Shown here: one piece after another, positions 14,410 through 22,306 of the stretch | How the letters are laid out: every line of letters starts with the position of its first letter | Numbering within the stretch: position 1 is the stretch's first letter | Source of the DNA: JAVVEH01 sp032251435 | Lineage (GTDB): Bacteria; Verrucomicrobiota; Lentisphaeria; Oligosphaerales; MVZH01 | Length of the DNA stretch: 31,360 nt | NCBI GenBank assembly: GCA_032251435.1 | Contig: JAVVEH010000049.1 | Span: 1 to 31,360, forward strand | Direction: 5' to 3' | Program-made: the position numbers and the translations under genes | The notes under the pieces: model-generated | Told to the model about the DNA's origin: nothing | The model's input: only the letters and a program-made list of their open reading frames with translations | The model's database searches: none

Positions 14410-15927
14410 ATGTCCAGTTGCCATGTCAGAATACCTAATTTTGAGTTTGAGCAAGAGCAAATTGACCAGGCCTTGCGGGAAAAACGCCTGCTGTCGATGG
14501 AAATTGAGTTCAGCCGCAAATGCAATTTCCGCTGCCCCTATTGCTATGTGCCGGGCACCCAGCCGCCCGACAACGAGCTCACCGCGGAGGAAATAGAACG
14601 CGCCTTAATTCAGGCCAAAGAGCTTGGCGCGCGGAAAATCATCGTCCTGGGTGGCGAGCCCATGGTCTATCCGGAAATTTTCGAGCGCTTGATGGTTATC
14701 CGCGGACTCGGGATGGCTGCGGAAATGTTCACCAATGGCTGCAACATCACGCCTGAAAACGCCCGGCGACTCTATGATCTTGGGGTCAATGTCGTGTTGA
14801 AAATGAATACCTTTGATCCCGACTTGCAGGATCAGTTGGCCGGTGTCAAAAACGCTCATAAGGTCATCGCCCAGGCACTGAAAAATCTGCAAGACGCCGG
14901 CTATCCCGATGACTCACACGTGTTCGCGGTGTCCACCATCATCAGCCAGGCCAACAAAGCGGAAATTCCCGCATTATGGCGATGGCTACGGGAGAAAGGC
15001 GTGTTGCCTTACGTGGAAATGATCACGCCGCAAGGCCGGGCGGCGCAAAATGACTGGTTGGCGGTGAGCTCGGAAGAATTAAAAGAACTCTTTGATGAGA
15101 TATCCCGTATGGACCGGGAGGAGTTCGGGCAGGAATGGGAACCGCAACCGCCCCTGGTGGGCAACGCCTGTCTCCGGCATGGCTTTTCGTGCCTGGTGAC
15201 CTCAACTGGCGATGTCATGCCATGTGTGGGAATACCCATCCCGGTGGGCAATATCCGCTCGGCATCCTTGGCTGACATCCTCGCCGACAGTGAAGTGATC
15301 GCCGACTTGCGGAACTTCCGCACGACAATTAAAGGCCCCTGCGCCACCTGTGAAAAATCTGACACATGCTACGGGTGCCGCGGGGCCGCGTACAATTTGA
15401 CCGGGGATTACCTGGCCTCCGACCCCATGTGCTGGAAAAACGCCGGCAAACATGATGACATCGCGGTGCTGCCCCATGCCGCCGCCGGGCTTATTCCTCA
15501 AAAAGACACCATGCGGCTCATTGACACCCTGGAAACGGTGGGTGAACGCCGGGCGACCGCCCGGGCGACCATCACGCCGGATAATCCGCTGCTGGATACA
15601 GACGGGCGGCTGGATGAGTGCGCCTGTTTGGAGCTCATCGCCCAGACGGCCGCCGCGATGAGGGGGTTTAAACATGGCGGAATCCCTCCGGAGGGTTTTC
15701 TCACCGGAGCTAGAAAGATGACCATAGCCAAGCCGATACACGTCGGCGACACACTGGACATCAGCATTTTCAAAGTGGCGAAATTTGACGGTGTCGGCAT
15801 TATTGAGGGCGCCATTGAGCGGAATGGTCAACTCATCGCCCAAGGAGAATTAAAGGCGTGGGAGCGGGACACCGCGAGGGAATCATTGTTTCCGTCCCCC
15901 CGCGGCGGAAAAACCGGCGCGGCTTGA
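14410..15927 (+). CDS. Radical SAM-SPASM protein fused to a C-terminal ApeP/FabZ-like hotdog domain
   Basis: A two-part protein of 505 residues. The N-terminal radical SAM domain (about 30-230) has the CX3CX2C cluster motif in CNFRCPYC (Cys38, 42, 45) and a GGEP motif. A SPASM-like cysteine region follows (Cys254, 261, 272, 311, 314, 320, 323, 341) and should bind auxiliary iron-sulfur clusters. The C-terminal part (about 355-485) reads as a hotdog dehydratase, with LIPQKDTMRLID, DGRLDE and CLELIAQTAAAM in ApeP/FabZ order. Glu408 in the central helix is kept, but the position where these dehydratases usually carry a His has Gln364. Radical SAM enzymes make 5'-deoxyadenosyl radicals and could modify an ACP-bound chain. 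The fusion suggests radical chemistry coupled to dehydration or chain binding. The exact reaction is unknown. Confidence 0.85.
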   Translation: MSSCHVRIPNFEFEQEQIDQALREKRLLSMEIEFSRKCNFRCPYCYVPGTQPPDNELTAEEIERALIQAKELGARKIIVLGGEPMVYPEIFERLMVIRGLGMAAEMFTNGCNITPENARRLYDLGVNVVLKMNTFDPDLQDQLAGVKNAHKVIAQALKNLQDAGYPDDSHVFAVSTIISQANKAEIPALWRWLREKGVLPYVEMITPQGRAAQNDWLAVSSEELKELFDEISRMDREEFGQEWEPQPPLVGNACLRHGFSCLVTSTGDVMPCVGIPIPVGNIRSASLADILADSEVIADLRNFRTTIKGPCATCEKSDTCYGCRGAAYNLTGDYLASDPMCWKNAGKHDDIAVLPHAAAGLIPQKDTMRLIDTLETVGERRATARATITPDNPLLDTDGRLDECACLELIAQTAAAMRGFKHGGIPPEGFLTGARKMTIAKPIHVGDTLDISIFKVAKFDGVGIIEGAIERNGQLIAQGELKAWERDTARESLFPSPRGGKTGAA

Positions 15928-15949
15928 TCCGCGTCACCAAAGGCATGTC

Positions 15950-16573
15950 ATGAAACACGTTTTTTTGTCTCTTTTCTTTATCGGCGCGCCGTTGTTGAGC
16001 CAAGCCGATGACACATTGACCAGCGTGCTCAAGCGGTTGGAAAAAAATATGGCCGCGGTCACCGCGGTCTCCACGGAGTTTGTTCAAGAAAAAGAGATGG
16101 CGGTTTTAAAGCGAACATTGACCATCCGCGGCCATGTTCACATGGCGGGAGACAAGTTCTCCTGGATTGTGACCGCTCCCGTCAGTTACCGCATGGTGAT
16201 CGAAGGCAAAAAGATGCGCCAGTGGGACGGGGAGTCCGGAAAAATTCAAGCTGTGAACTTAGACAAAAATCCCGCCTTCGCCACCGCCTTGTCACAGATG
16301 CGCCGATGGTTTGAGGGTGATTACGCCGCCTTTCAGCCGGATTTCACCCTGACCCTCATCCAGTCCGACCCGGTCATTCTCACGTTCTCCCCCATTGACG
16401 GCAAGCCCGTCGCGGCGTATTTAAAAAAAATCACCCTGACATTCCGTCCGGACGAACGGTACATTGACTCTATCCGGATCGATGAAGCGGGCGGCGACAG
16501 CACGTTCATGCGGTTTGAGAACACTGTCATTAACGGCGAAATTGATGATGAAGCCTGGCAGGTTAGGCCCTGA
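15950..16573 (+). CDS. LolA-like outer-membrane carrier protein (ApeL-like)
   Basis: A periplasmic protein of 207 residues with a clear signal peptide (hydrophobic core about 4-16, probable cleavage near SQA|DD at 17-20). The mature part follows the LolA pattern of STEFVQEKEMAVLKRTLTIRG, GDKFSWIV and later beta strands. In aryl polyene clusters a LolA-like protein next to an MMPL exporter is thought to carry the lipid-linked product across the periplasm. The same pairing here supports that reading over housekeeping lipoprotein sorting. It lies 22 nt after the radical SAM fusion and 6 nt before the exporter. Confidence 0.85.
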   Translation: MKHVFLSLFFIGAPLLSQADDTLTSVLKRLEKNMAAVTAVSTEFVQEKEMAVLKRTLTIRGHVHMAGDKFSWIVTAPVSYRMVIEGKKMRQWDGESGKIQAVNLDKNPAFATALSQMRRWFEGDYAAFQPDFTLTLIQSDPVILTFSPIDGKPVAAYLKKITLTFRPDERYIDSIRIDEAGGDSTFMRFENTVINGEIDDEAWQVRP

Positions 16574-16579
16574 CGATAT

Positions 16580-19024
16580 ATGAATGAACACGGCGCGCAA
16601 GCCAAGTCCTCCGAAAAAGGTGTCAACAGGCTGTTTTCCCGCTGCTTGATCATGGCGACCCGGCATCGCCGCGGATTGCTCATCGGCATCGCCATCCTCA
16701 TTCCCCTCGGTTTTCTGGGCTTGACCCGGATTCGCCTGGAAAACAATATCGAAGCCATGCTGCCCGCGGACCGGGATGTCATCCGCGGGATCCAGTTTTT
16801 ACGGGAAGCGGGACTGTCTGACAAGATCGCTCTCTCATTAACGCCCGCCCGGCCGGACACCGAATTATCCTCTTTGTTTAGTGACTTGGATCGCCTCGCC
16901 GATGAACTGGCTGAACTGCCTTTGGTGGATTCTGTCACCGTCCGCCCCCCGGTCGAAAACATCTTGCGGGATATCACTGAATTTTGCCGCTACTCGCCGC
17001 AGTTGACGGCCATAACGGACGCGTCCGATGTGAGTAAACGGGTCACCGCCGAAGCGGTTAATCAAGCCGTGAACAGCATGTTTAACCAACTCCTCTCACC
17101 CGGAGGAGGATTCGCGTTGCCGTTTTTTCAAAATGATCCTCTGGGATTTTCCACTGCTCGGCTCCGGGCCCTGCGGAATTTGGCCGACGCGGGAGGTTAT
17201 AACATCCATATGGATCAGGGCTATCTCCTCAGTGAAGACGGCGATCACGCCTTGATGATTCTGACATCACCCGTTCCCATCACGGCCGGGACCCAGGCCA
17301 AAGCGTTGTTAGACAGCTTGGACAAGGTCCTGAAAACTCACGGCTCCGCGTTTTCCACCCGGGTCGTGTCCGGACATCGGCACGCGGTCAGCAATGAGGA
17401 CATTATCCGCAGAGATGTCAAACGGGCCTGCCTGATCGCCGGCGCCGGATTTTTCCTGCTCTTTGTTATCGGCTGGCGCGATCCCCGCGCGGGAATCATC
17501 TTCCTGATTCCGTTCCTGGCGGTTTTACTGGCGATCAACGCGACAGCGTCGCTGCTGGGGACCCTCTCGTATTTTATCCTCGGCATGGCGGGGGTTGTGA
17601 CGGGAATTTCCATTGATTACGGGATTCACGTGTATGTGGCCCAAAAACAGGGGGGATCCGCCGCCGTCACTCGAATTTTCAAGCCGGTCACTGTCGGGGC
17701 CTTGACCACAGTCAGTGTTTTCGCCTCTTTCTTTTTCTCATCTGTCGCCGGCTATGCGGAGCTGGCCTGGTTTTCAATTTTAAGCATTTTATTGAGCCTG
17801 CTGTTTTCCTTGCTTATCATTCCGCAGGTGGTGACACCGGGTGGCTTGCCTTTTCGAAACACACTGAAAAGCCGGGGACCATTCGGACAGAAAAGCCGCC
17901 GCCGCGTTCTCACGGTTTGGGCCATATGTCTGCTGACCGGGCTGGCGCTGATTCCCGGACTGAAACTCGATACGGACATCCGCAGTTTTGACGGCAGCGA
18001 TCAGGCGGTTTTTGATGACGAAGCCGCTTTCCAAGCCATCTGGAGCGACGCGGCGCCGCCCGCCTTTCTCGTTGTCGAAGGAAAGGAGTTTGACCAAGCC
18101 TTCACCGAATACGCCCGGATAAGCCGGGAGGCGGAGGACCTCCTGGCGGCGGGAGAACTAAACACGCTGGCCAGTGTGTGGCGGCCCCGCGCGGAACGGA
18201 TCGCCAATTTAAAAAACTGGCGGCGGTTCTGGACACCTGAGAGACGGGACTCCTTGCGGGATCATTTGGCCGCCGCCAGCCAGACATTCGGCTTCGCCGA
18301 TGACGCGTTCGCCCCCTTTCTCACATGGCTGGACTCCCCGCCGACCGTGGAAAACCCGGACAGCGCAGGATTTCCCCCGGCCTTGGCGCCGTTCAAGACC
18401 CTGCTGGAACGCTTTGTTGTCCAAACGGATGAAAAAGTTATGTTTCTCGCCTATTTCCCCGACACCGCGGAAAACGTGGACCGCCTGGCGTCAGTATGTG
18501 GCAAAACAGATGATACCTGTTTTCTCGTTTCCAGAAACATGCTGGCCCTGTCCATGTCGCGGGCGATTCAATCCGAGATCGTGAAATTATCGATCATCGC
18601 CATGGTGTTAATTATCGCCTTGCTGGTCGCCCTTTTGCGTCGGCCATCCCACGTTGTTTTGGCCTCAATTCCGGTTGTCACCGCTCTGATCTGCATGTTC
18701 GGGATGTTGCGGTTATGCGGCGTGAGTCTGAACGCCGCTTCGATTATCGCGGGAATGGTCGTGGTCGGGTTATCCATCGACTACGGGGTTTTTATGGTCT
18801 ACGAGCGCCGGAGCGAAGACGACGGAGCTCTGTTCACCGCTGTCACCTTATCGGCTCTCACCACGGTGACCGGATCCGGCGCCTTGTTATTCGCGGCCCA
18901 TCCGGTGATGCGCGCCATCGCCGTGGCTCTCTCCAGCGGCGTGGCGGTCGGTTATTTCGCCGCCGTTCTGGTCATCCCCGCCTTGATCGACAGCCAGTTG
19001 TTTAAACGGAGCGGCCATGATTGA
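16580..19024 (+). CDS. MMPL/RND-family lipid exporter (ApeM-like)
   Basis: An 814-residue inner-membrane transporter with the two-fold RND layout: one transmembrane helix (about 30-50), a large periplasmic domain, five helices (about 278-430), then the same pattern again with helices at about 450 and 670-805. The MMPL signature GISIDYG occurs at about 341 and is repeated as GLSIDYG near 730, carrying the acidic residues expected for proton coupling. It probably moves the finished lipid or polyene out of the inner membrane and hands it to the LolA-like carrier. It overlaps the following lipoprotein gene by 8 nt. Confidence 0.9.
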   Translation: MNEHGAQAKSSEKGVNRLFSRCLIMATRHRRGLLIGIAILIPLGFLGLTRIRLENNIEAMLPADRDVIRGIQFLREAGLSDKIALSLTPARPDTELSSLFSDLDRLADELAELPLVDSVTVRPPVENILRDITEFCRYSPQLTAITDASDVSKRVTAEAVNQAVNSMFNQLLSPGGGFALPFFQNDPLGFSTARLRALRNLADAGGYNIHMDQGYLLSEDGDHALMILTSPVPITAGTQAKALLDSLDKVLKTHGSAFSTRVVSGHRHAVSNEDIIRRDVKRACLIAGAGFFLLFVIGWRDPRAGIIFLIPFLAVLLAINATASLLGTLSYFILGMAGVVTGISIDYGIHVYVAQKQGGSAAVTRIFKPVTVGALTTVSVFASFFFSSVAGYAELAWFSILSILLSLLFSLLIIPQVVTPGGLPFRNTLKSRGPFGQKSRRRVLTVWAICLLTGLALIPGLKLDTDIRSFDGSDQAVFDDEAAFQAIWSDAAPPAFLVVEGKEFDQAFTEYARISREAEDLLAAGELNTLASVWRPRAERIANLKNWRRFWTPERRDSLRDHLAAASQTFGFADDAFAPFLTWLDSPPTVENPDSAGFPPALAPFKTLLERFVVQTDEKVMFLAYFPDTAENVDRLASVCGKTDDTCFLVSRNMLALSMSRAIQSEIVKLSIIAMVLIIALLVALLRRPSHVVLASIPVVTALICMFGMLRLCGVSLNAASIIAGMVVVGLSIDYGVFMVYERRSEDDGALFTAVTLSALTTVTGSGALLFAAHPVMRAIAVALSSGVAVGYFAAVLVIPALIDSQLFKRSGHD

Positions 19025-19760
19025 CCCCCTCACCAGTGTTCCCCCGCGGAGACCGCGGTCAGCGGCTGGGCATGCCCTGGGAATCGTGGCCGCCATCCTC
19101 CTCACCGCCGGGTGCGCCCATGTCCCCTTTGACAAACCGCTTGACACGCCCCTCGGCGACACCACCGCCGCCGCCATCCGGCAACAAGCGGTGGCCGACA
19201 CGCCCCGGAAATTCAGTGTGTTAAACACCATTGTTTTTGAAAAATTCGGGCGGGCGGTCATGGCCTTGGGCTACACCGATGTGGATATGGACGCGGACAC
19301 TGTGTCCGTTCTCGCCCTCAGCCCGGCCGGGGTGAAGTTATTTGAGTTTCAGGAGCGGGGAGGTGTCATACATCATCAATACGTCATCGAACATTTAGCC
19401 CGACTCGGGGATGTGGTGACGGCGGTGGCGGCCGATATCCGCCGTGTCTATTTTGACCGCGTTCCTCCCTTTGAATCAGACGTTGTCAAGAAAAAACACA
19501 CCTGTGAGTTCACGACTTCTGTTAAAACAGATGTCACGCGCTATGTTTTCGGGGGAGAGGAGAGGGCGCTGTTACGCAAAACCGCCCGCCGAAACGGGCG
19601 GAAGCGATGGGCGGTGTCTTACTATGAATACCAGCGACGGGGAACGCGTCTTTTCCCGGGGGGAATTGTCTTAAAAAATGATGAACACGGCTACCGTTTG
19701 ACGGTACGCTTGAAGGATATTTTTGACGACGATGAATCGGTTTCGACAAGCAATAAGTGA
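19017..19760 (+). CDS. DUF3261-like lipoprotein (ApeN-like)
   Basis: A protein of 247 residues with a basic N-terminus, a hydrophobic segment (about 20-31) and a lipobox LTAGC with Cys33 as the acylated residue. The mature region is predicted to be beta-rich and has no catalytic motif that I can see. Aryl polyene clusters contain a DUF3261 lipoprotein after the exporter, and order, size and lipobox agree; residue-level family membership is less certain. It may help insert the product into the outer membrane. It overlaps the exporter by 8 nt and the downstream dehydratase by 29 nt. Confidence 0.7.
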   Translation: MIDPLTSVPPRRPRSAAGHALGIVAAILLTAGCAHVPFDKPLDTPLGDTTAAAIRQQAVADTPRKFSVLNTIVFEKFGRAVMALGYTDVDMDADTVSVLALSPAGVKLFEFQERGGVIHHQYVIEHLARLGDVVTAVAADIRRVYFDRVPPFESDVVKKKHTCEFTTSVKTDVTRYVFGGEERALLRKTARRNGRKRWAVSYYEYQRRGTRLFPGGIVLKNDEHGYRLTVRLKDIFDDDESVSTSNK

Positions 19761-20115
19761 CTGTATGACCAACCTGAAAATGAAAGACGGCCACCTGAGC
19801 GCCAGCTTTTCTTTTCCGGCTGAGTTTATCGGCTTTCAAGGACACTTCCCCGACGCGCCCGTGCTCCCCGGAATATGCATGATTCAGGCCTTCCTAGTCA
19901 TGCACGCCGCCCACAGGGGCCGGGACTTCCGCTTGAACACGGTTTTGGCGGCCAAATTCACCGGCGTGATCGGTGTTGATCAAGCTTGTGTGTTCACACT
20001 GGCTGAACGCGCCGGAAAAGCGCCCGGAGAACACCGCTTAACCGGCGTCATCCAGCGCCAGGGTGAACAGGTCGCCACACTAAAACTTCTGGTCACCGCG
20101 GAGACGGAGAAATGA
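19732..20115 (+). CDS. FabZ/ApeI-like 3-hydroxyacyl-ACP dehydratase
   Basis: A 127-residue hotdog protein expected to dehydrate beta-hydroxyacyl-ACP. The active-site loop GHFPDAPVLPG is intact with His38. In the following helix, where FabZ has Glu and ApeI-like proteins an acidic residue, this sequence reads ICMIQAF with Gln52. That could lower activity or mark a different role. ATG 19732 is chosen over a TTG three codons upstream; either way it overlaps the lipoprotein gene. It overlaps the thioesterase gene by 4 nt. Together with the hotdog domain at 14410-15927, the operon encodes two dehydratase-like domains. Confidence 0.82.
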   Translation: MNRFRQAISDCMTNLKMKDGHLSASFSFPAEFIGFQGHFPDAPVLPGICMIQAFLVMHAAHRGRDFRLNTVLAAKFTGVIGVDQACVFTLAERAGKAPGEHRLTGVIQRQGEQVATLKLLVTAETEK

Positions 20116-20594
20116 GGCGCAAAACGGGCGGCTATTTTAAACCCGGTCCGACGGATCCTCCGCCCTTGACGGTGTCCGTCAACCACCGGGCCAGCTTCAG
20201 CGAGGTGGACGCGATGGCCGTCGCCTGGCATGGCCGCTATCCCCGTTTTTTTGAAATGGCCCATGAATGCCTCTGCCGCCGGATCGGTTTGTCTTACAAA
20301 GATTTCTTCGCCGCCGGTGTCATGGCCCCCATCGTCCAACTGCATACTGACTACTATCAATCCGTCTTCCTCGACGAGGCCGTCACCATCACGATCACAC
20401 TGTTTTGGACGGACGCCGCCCGGCTGAACGCGGAATACGCGGTGATCAAGGAAAACGGCGAGCTGGCCGCGGCGGGATATACCGTGCAAATGTTCACCGA
20501 CGGCCAGACCGGAGAACCGTTTCTGGTCACACCGGCATTGCTCGCCGCCTGTCAGGAAAAGTGGCGGCGGGGTGACTTCAAGGATCTGCAGTGA
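20112..20594 (+). CDS. 4HBT-type hotdog thioesterase (ApeK-like)
   Basis: A 160-residue acyl thioesterase of the 4-hydroxybenzoyl-CoA/YbgC type. The catalytic loop SEVDAMAVAWHGRYPRFFE has Asp33 in the expected place and His40 in the loop. It would hydrolyse acyl-CoA or acyl-ACP to release the product or clear misprimed chains. Aryl polyene clusters encode a thioesterase at a comparable place. Overlaps of 4 nt on both sides show tight translational coupling. Confidence 0.85.
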   Translation: MRRKTGGYFKPGPTDPPPLTVSVNHRASFSEVDAMAVAWHGRYPRFFEMAHECLCRRIGLSYKDFFAAGVMAPIVQLHTDYYQSVFLDEAVTITITLFWTDAARLNAEYAVIKENGELAAAGYTVQMFTDGQTGEPFLVTPALLAACQEKWRRGDFKDLQ

Positions 20595-21706
20595 GAACCG
20601 TCATCACCAATTTTGACTGCGTGACCGCCTATGGCGCGGGTGTCCGCCCGTTGTGGGACGGGTTAACGCGGGGAGTGACGGCATTGTCCCCGCCACCAGC
20701 CGAATTCAGCCATCTGACCACTGGCGCCGTGGGATTGGTCCCCGGCGAATACCTGGGTGAGGCGCCATCCCGACTGATGCGGTTGATCATGACTCTGGCG
20801 GCGCGGCGGCAAATAATCCCACCCGAAGACGCGGCGGTGATGGTCGCCTCGACGGTGGGAGAAATCGATTATCTGGAAACCGCGTTAATGACCGGAACGG
20901 GACGGCCGGAGCAAAGCCGATTGGCGGATTTACCGGATAAAATCGCGGCCCGCTTCCACATGACCCGCCCCGGCATACTGGTCTCCTCGGCCTGCGCCTC
21001 ATCCACCGTCGCCTTAAACCGGGCTGACGCGCTGATCCGCGCGGGCCGCGAATCCGCCGTGTTGATTGTCGGCGCCGACGCGGTGAGTGAATTTATTCTC
21101 GCGGGGTTCGCGTCGTTAATGGCCTTGGATCTGGACCGCGCGCGGCCTTTTGATCACAACCGATCCGGCCTGAGCGCCGGCGAAGCCGCTGTCGGCGTTT
21201 TGCTGATGAGTGAGGAGCGGGCGGAAAAAGAAGGGCGGCAACCCCTGGCCCGGATACTGGGCGGCGGCATGAGCTGCGACGCGAATCACATGACCGGGCC
21301 ATCCCGGGACGGTGTCGGCCTGGCCCGGGCGGTCACCGCCGCCATACACCATGTGGACGCGGATTCCGTGGGGCTTATCGCCGCCCACGGCACAGGCACT
21401 CTATACAATGACGCGATGGAAATGAAAGCCTTGAAACGCGTCTTCACTTGTCCACGGCCCGCCTTTTCCGTGAAAGGCGGCACCGGACACACCATGGGCG
21501 GGGCGGGACTCGTTCAAACCATCGCGGCGGTGGAAGCTCTCTTCGCCCGATCCGCGCCGCCCACGGTCGGGCTGCACCAAGTCTGCGAAGAGGCCGATGG
21601 CTGGGCTGGGCCCGCTCCGCGGGCCGTGGAGGGCGACCGCGCGCTGATCGTGAACGCCGGGTTCGGCGGTGTCAACGCGGCCACGTTGCTGGAGGTGATC
21701 AGATGA
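20591..21706 (+). CDS. Second beta-ketoacyl-ACP synthase (FabB/F-like, ApeO/R-like)
   Basis: A 371-residue ketosynthase, shorter and more divergent than the FabF-like enzyme at 10735. The catalytic triad is still complete: Cys135 in VSSACASS, His266 in AAHGTGT and His300 in KGGTGHTMGGAG. It starts with GTG overlapping the thioesterase stop, and its own stop overlaps the ATG of a small KS-like protein. A divergent KS followed by a Cys-less KS-like protein is the arrangement of KS-chain length factor pairs in aryl polyene and type II polyketide systems, so it probably works as a heterodimer. Confidence 0.9.
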   Translation: MRTVITNFDCVTAYGAGVRPLWDGLTRGVTALSPPPAEFSHLTTGAVGLVPGEYLGEAPSRLMRLIMTLAARRQIIPPEDAAVMVASTVGEIDYLETALMTGTGRPEQSRLADLPDKIAARFHMTRPGILVSSACASSTVALNRADALIRAGRESAVLIVGADAVSEFILAGFASLMALDLDRARPFDHNRSGLSAGEAAVGVLLMSEERAEKEGRQPLARILGGGMSCDANHMTGPSRDGVGLARAVTAAIHHVDADSVGLIAAHGTGTLYNDAMEMKALKRVFTCPRPAFSVKGGTGHTMGGAGLVQTIAAVEALFARSAPPTVGLHQVCEEADGWAGPAPRAVEGDRALIVNAGFGGVNAATLLEVIR

Positions 21707-22269
21707 CATCCGACGGCGCGAATATTTTAGGGCGGGGTGTCGTTTCGGCCCGGACCGCCGCGGACGTGCGGGCGGTCTATGATCAACTGGTGAGAGATGG
21801 CACGGTGACACCCGTGAAACAGTTCGGCCGCTTCAGCCTCGAAACCCGGCGGGTTTTTCTGGCGACAGCGTTGGCCTTGAACGACGCGGACCTGGCCGGG
21901 AACCTCCCCCCCGGAACCGGCATCATTCACACCAGCGCCGACGGCGCTCTGGCTGACAATCTGGCGTATTTTAACGATTATCTGCGCGGAGGACGGAAAC
22001 TGGCGCGGGCGAATCTGTTTATTTACACCCTGCCCACCAGTCCCCTGGGCGAAGCCGCGATTCATTTCAACCTGAACGGACCTTTATACCACATCACCGG
22101 ATCAGAGGTGAATAACCGGGAACTTATTTTAACCGAAGCCTGTTCTCTCATTGACCAAGGCGACGCGCCCCTTATGTTAGCGGTTATCAGCGCCCCCGCT
22201 GAAACCACCTGTCTGGTCACAGGCGGCTCTGATTCATTGACACAAGACAACCATACCGGGGGATGGTGA
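21703..22269 (+). CDS. KS-like N-terminal-domain protein lacking the active-site Cys (ApeC/chain-length-factor-like)
   Basis: A 188-residue protein that aligns by eye with the first half of ketosynthases: RFSLETRRVFLATALAL, then GIIHTSADGAL, then LFIYTLPTSPLGEAAIHFNLNG. Where the nucleophilic Cys is expected it reads TGSEVNNRE, and the His-bearing C-terminal half is absent. Such Cys-less short proteins (ketoacyl-synt_2 type) partner a ketosynthase in aryl polyene systems. The start at 21703 overlaps the upstream KS by 4 nt, which supports a complex with it. Truncation of a longer gene is less likely because flanking spacing is normal. It should be catalytically dead and structural. Confidence 0.75.
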   Translation: MTSDGANILGRGVVSARTAADVRAVYDQLVRDGTVTPVKQFGRFSLETRRVFLATALALNDADLAGNLPPGTGIIHTSADGALADNLAYFNDYLRGGRKLARANLFIYTLPTSPLGEAAIHFNLNGPLYHITGSEVNNRELILTEACSLIDQGDAPLMLAVISAPAETTCLVTGGSDSLTQDNHTGGW

Positions 22270-22306
22270 CTGGCACGCCAACCCGTAAACGAGATTTTTG
22301 TCGACT

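Noticed and set aside
15950..16573. Housekeeping LolA
   Set aside because: It is embedded between biosynthetic and MMPL exporter genes in an operon layout typical of pathway-dedicated LolA-like proteins.
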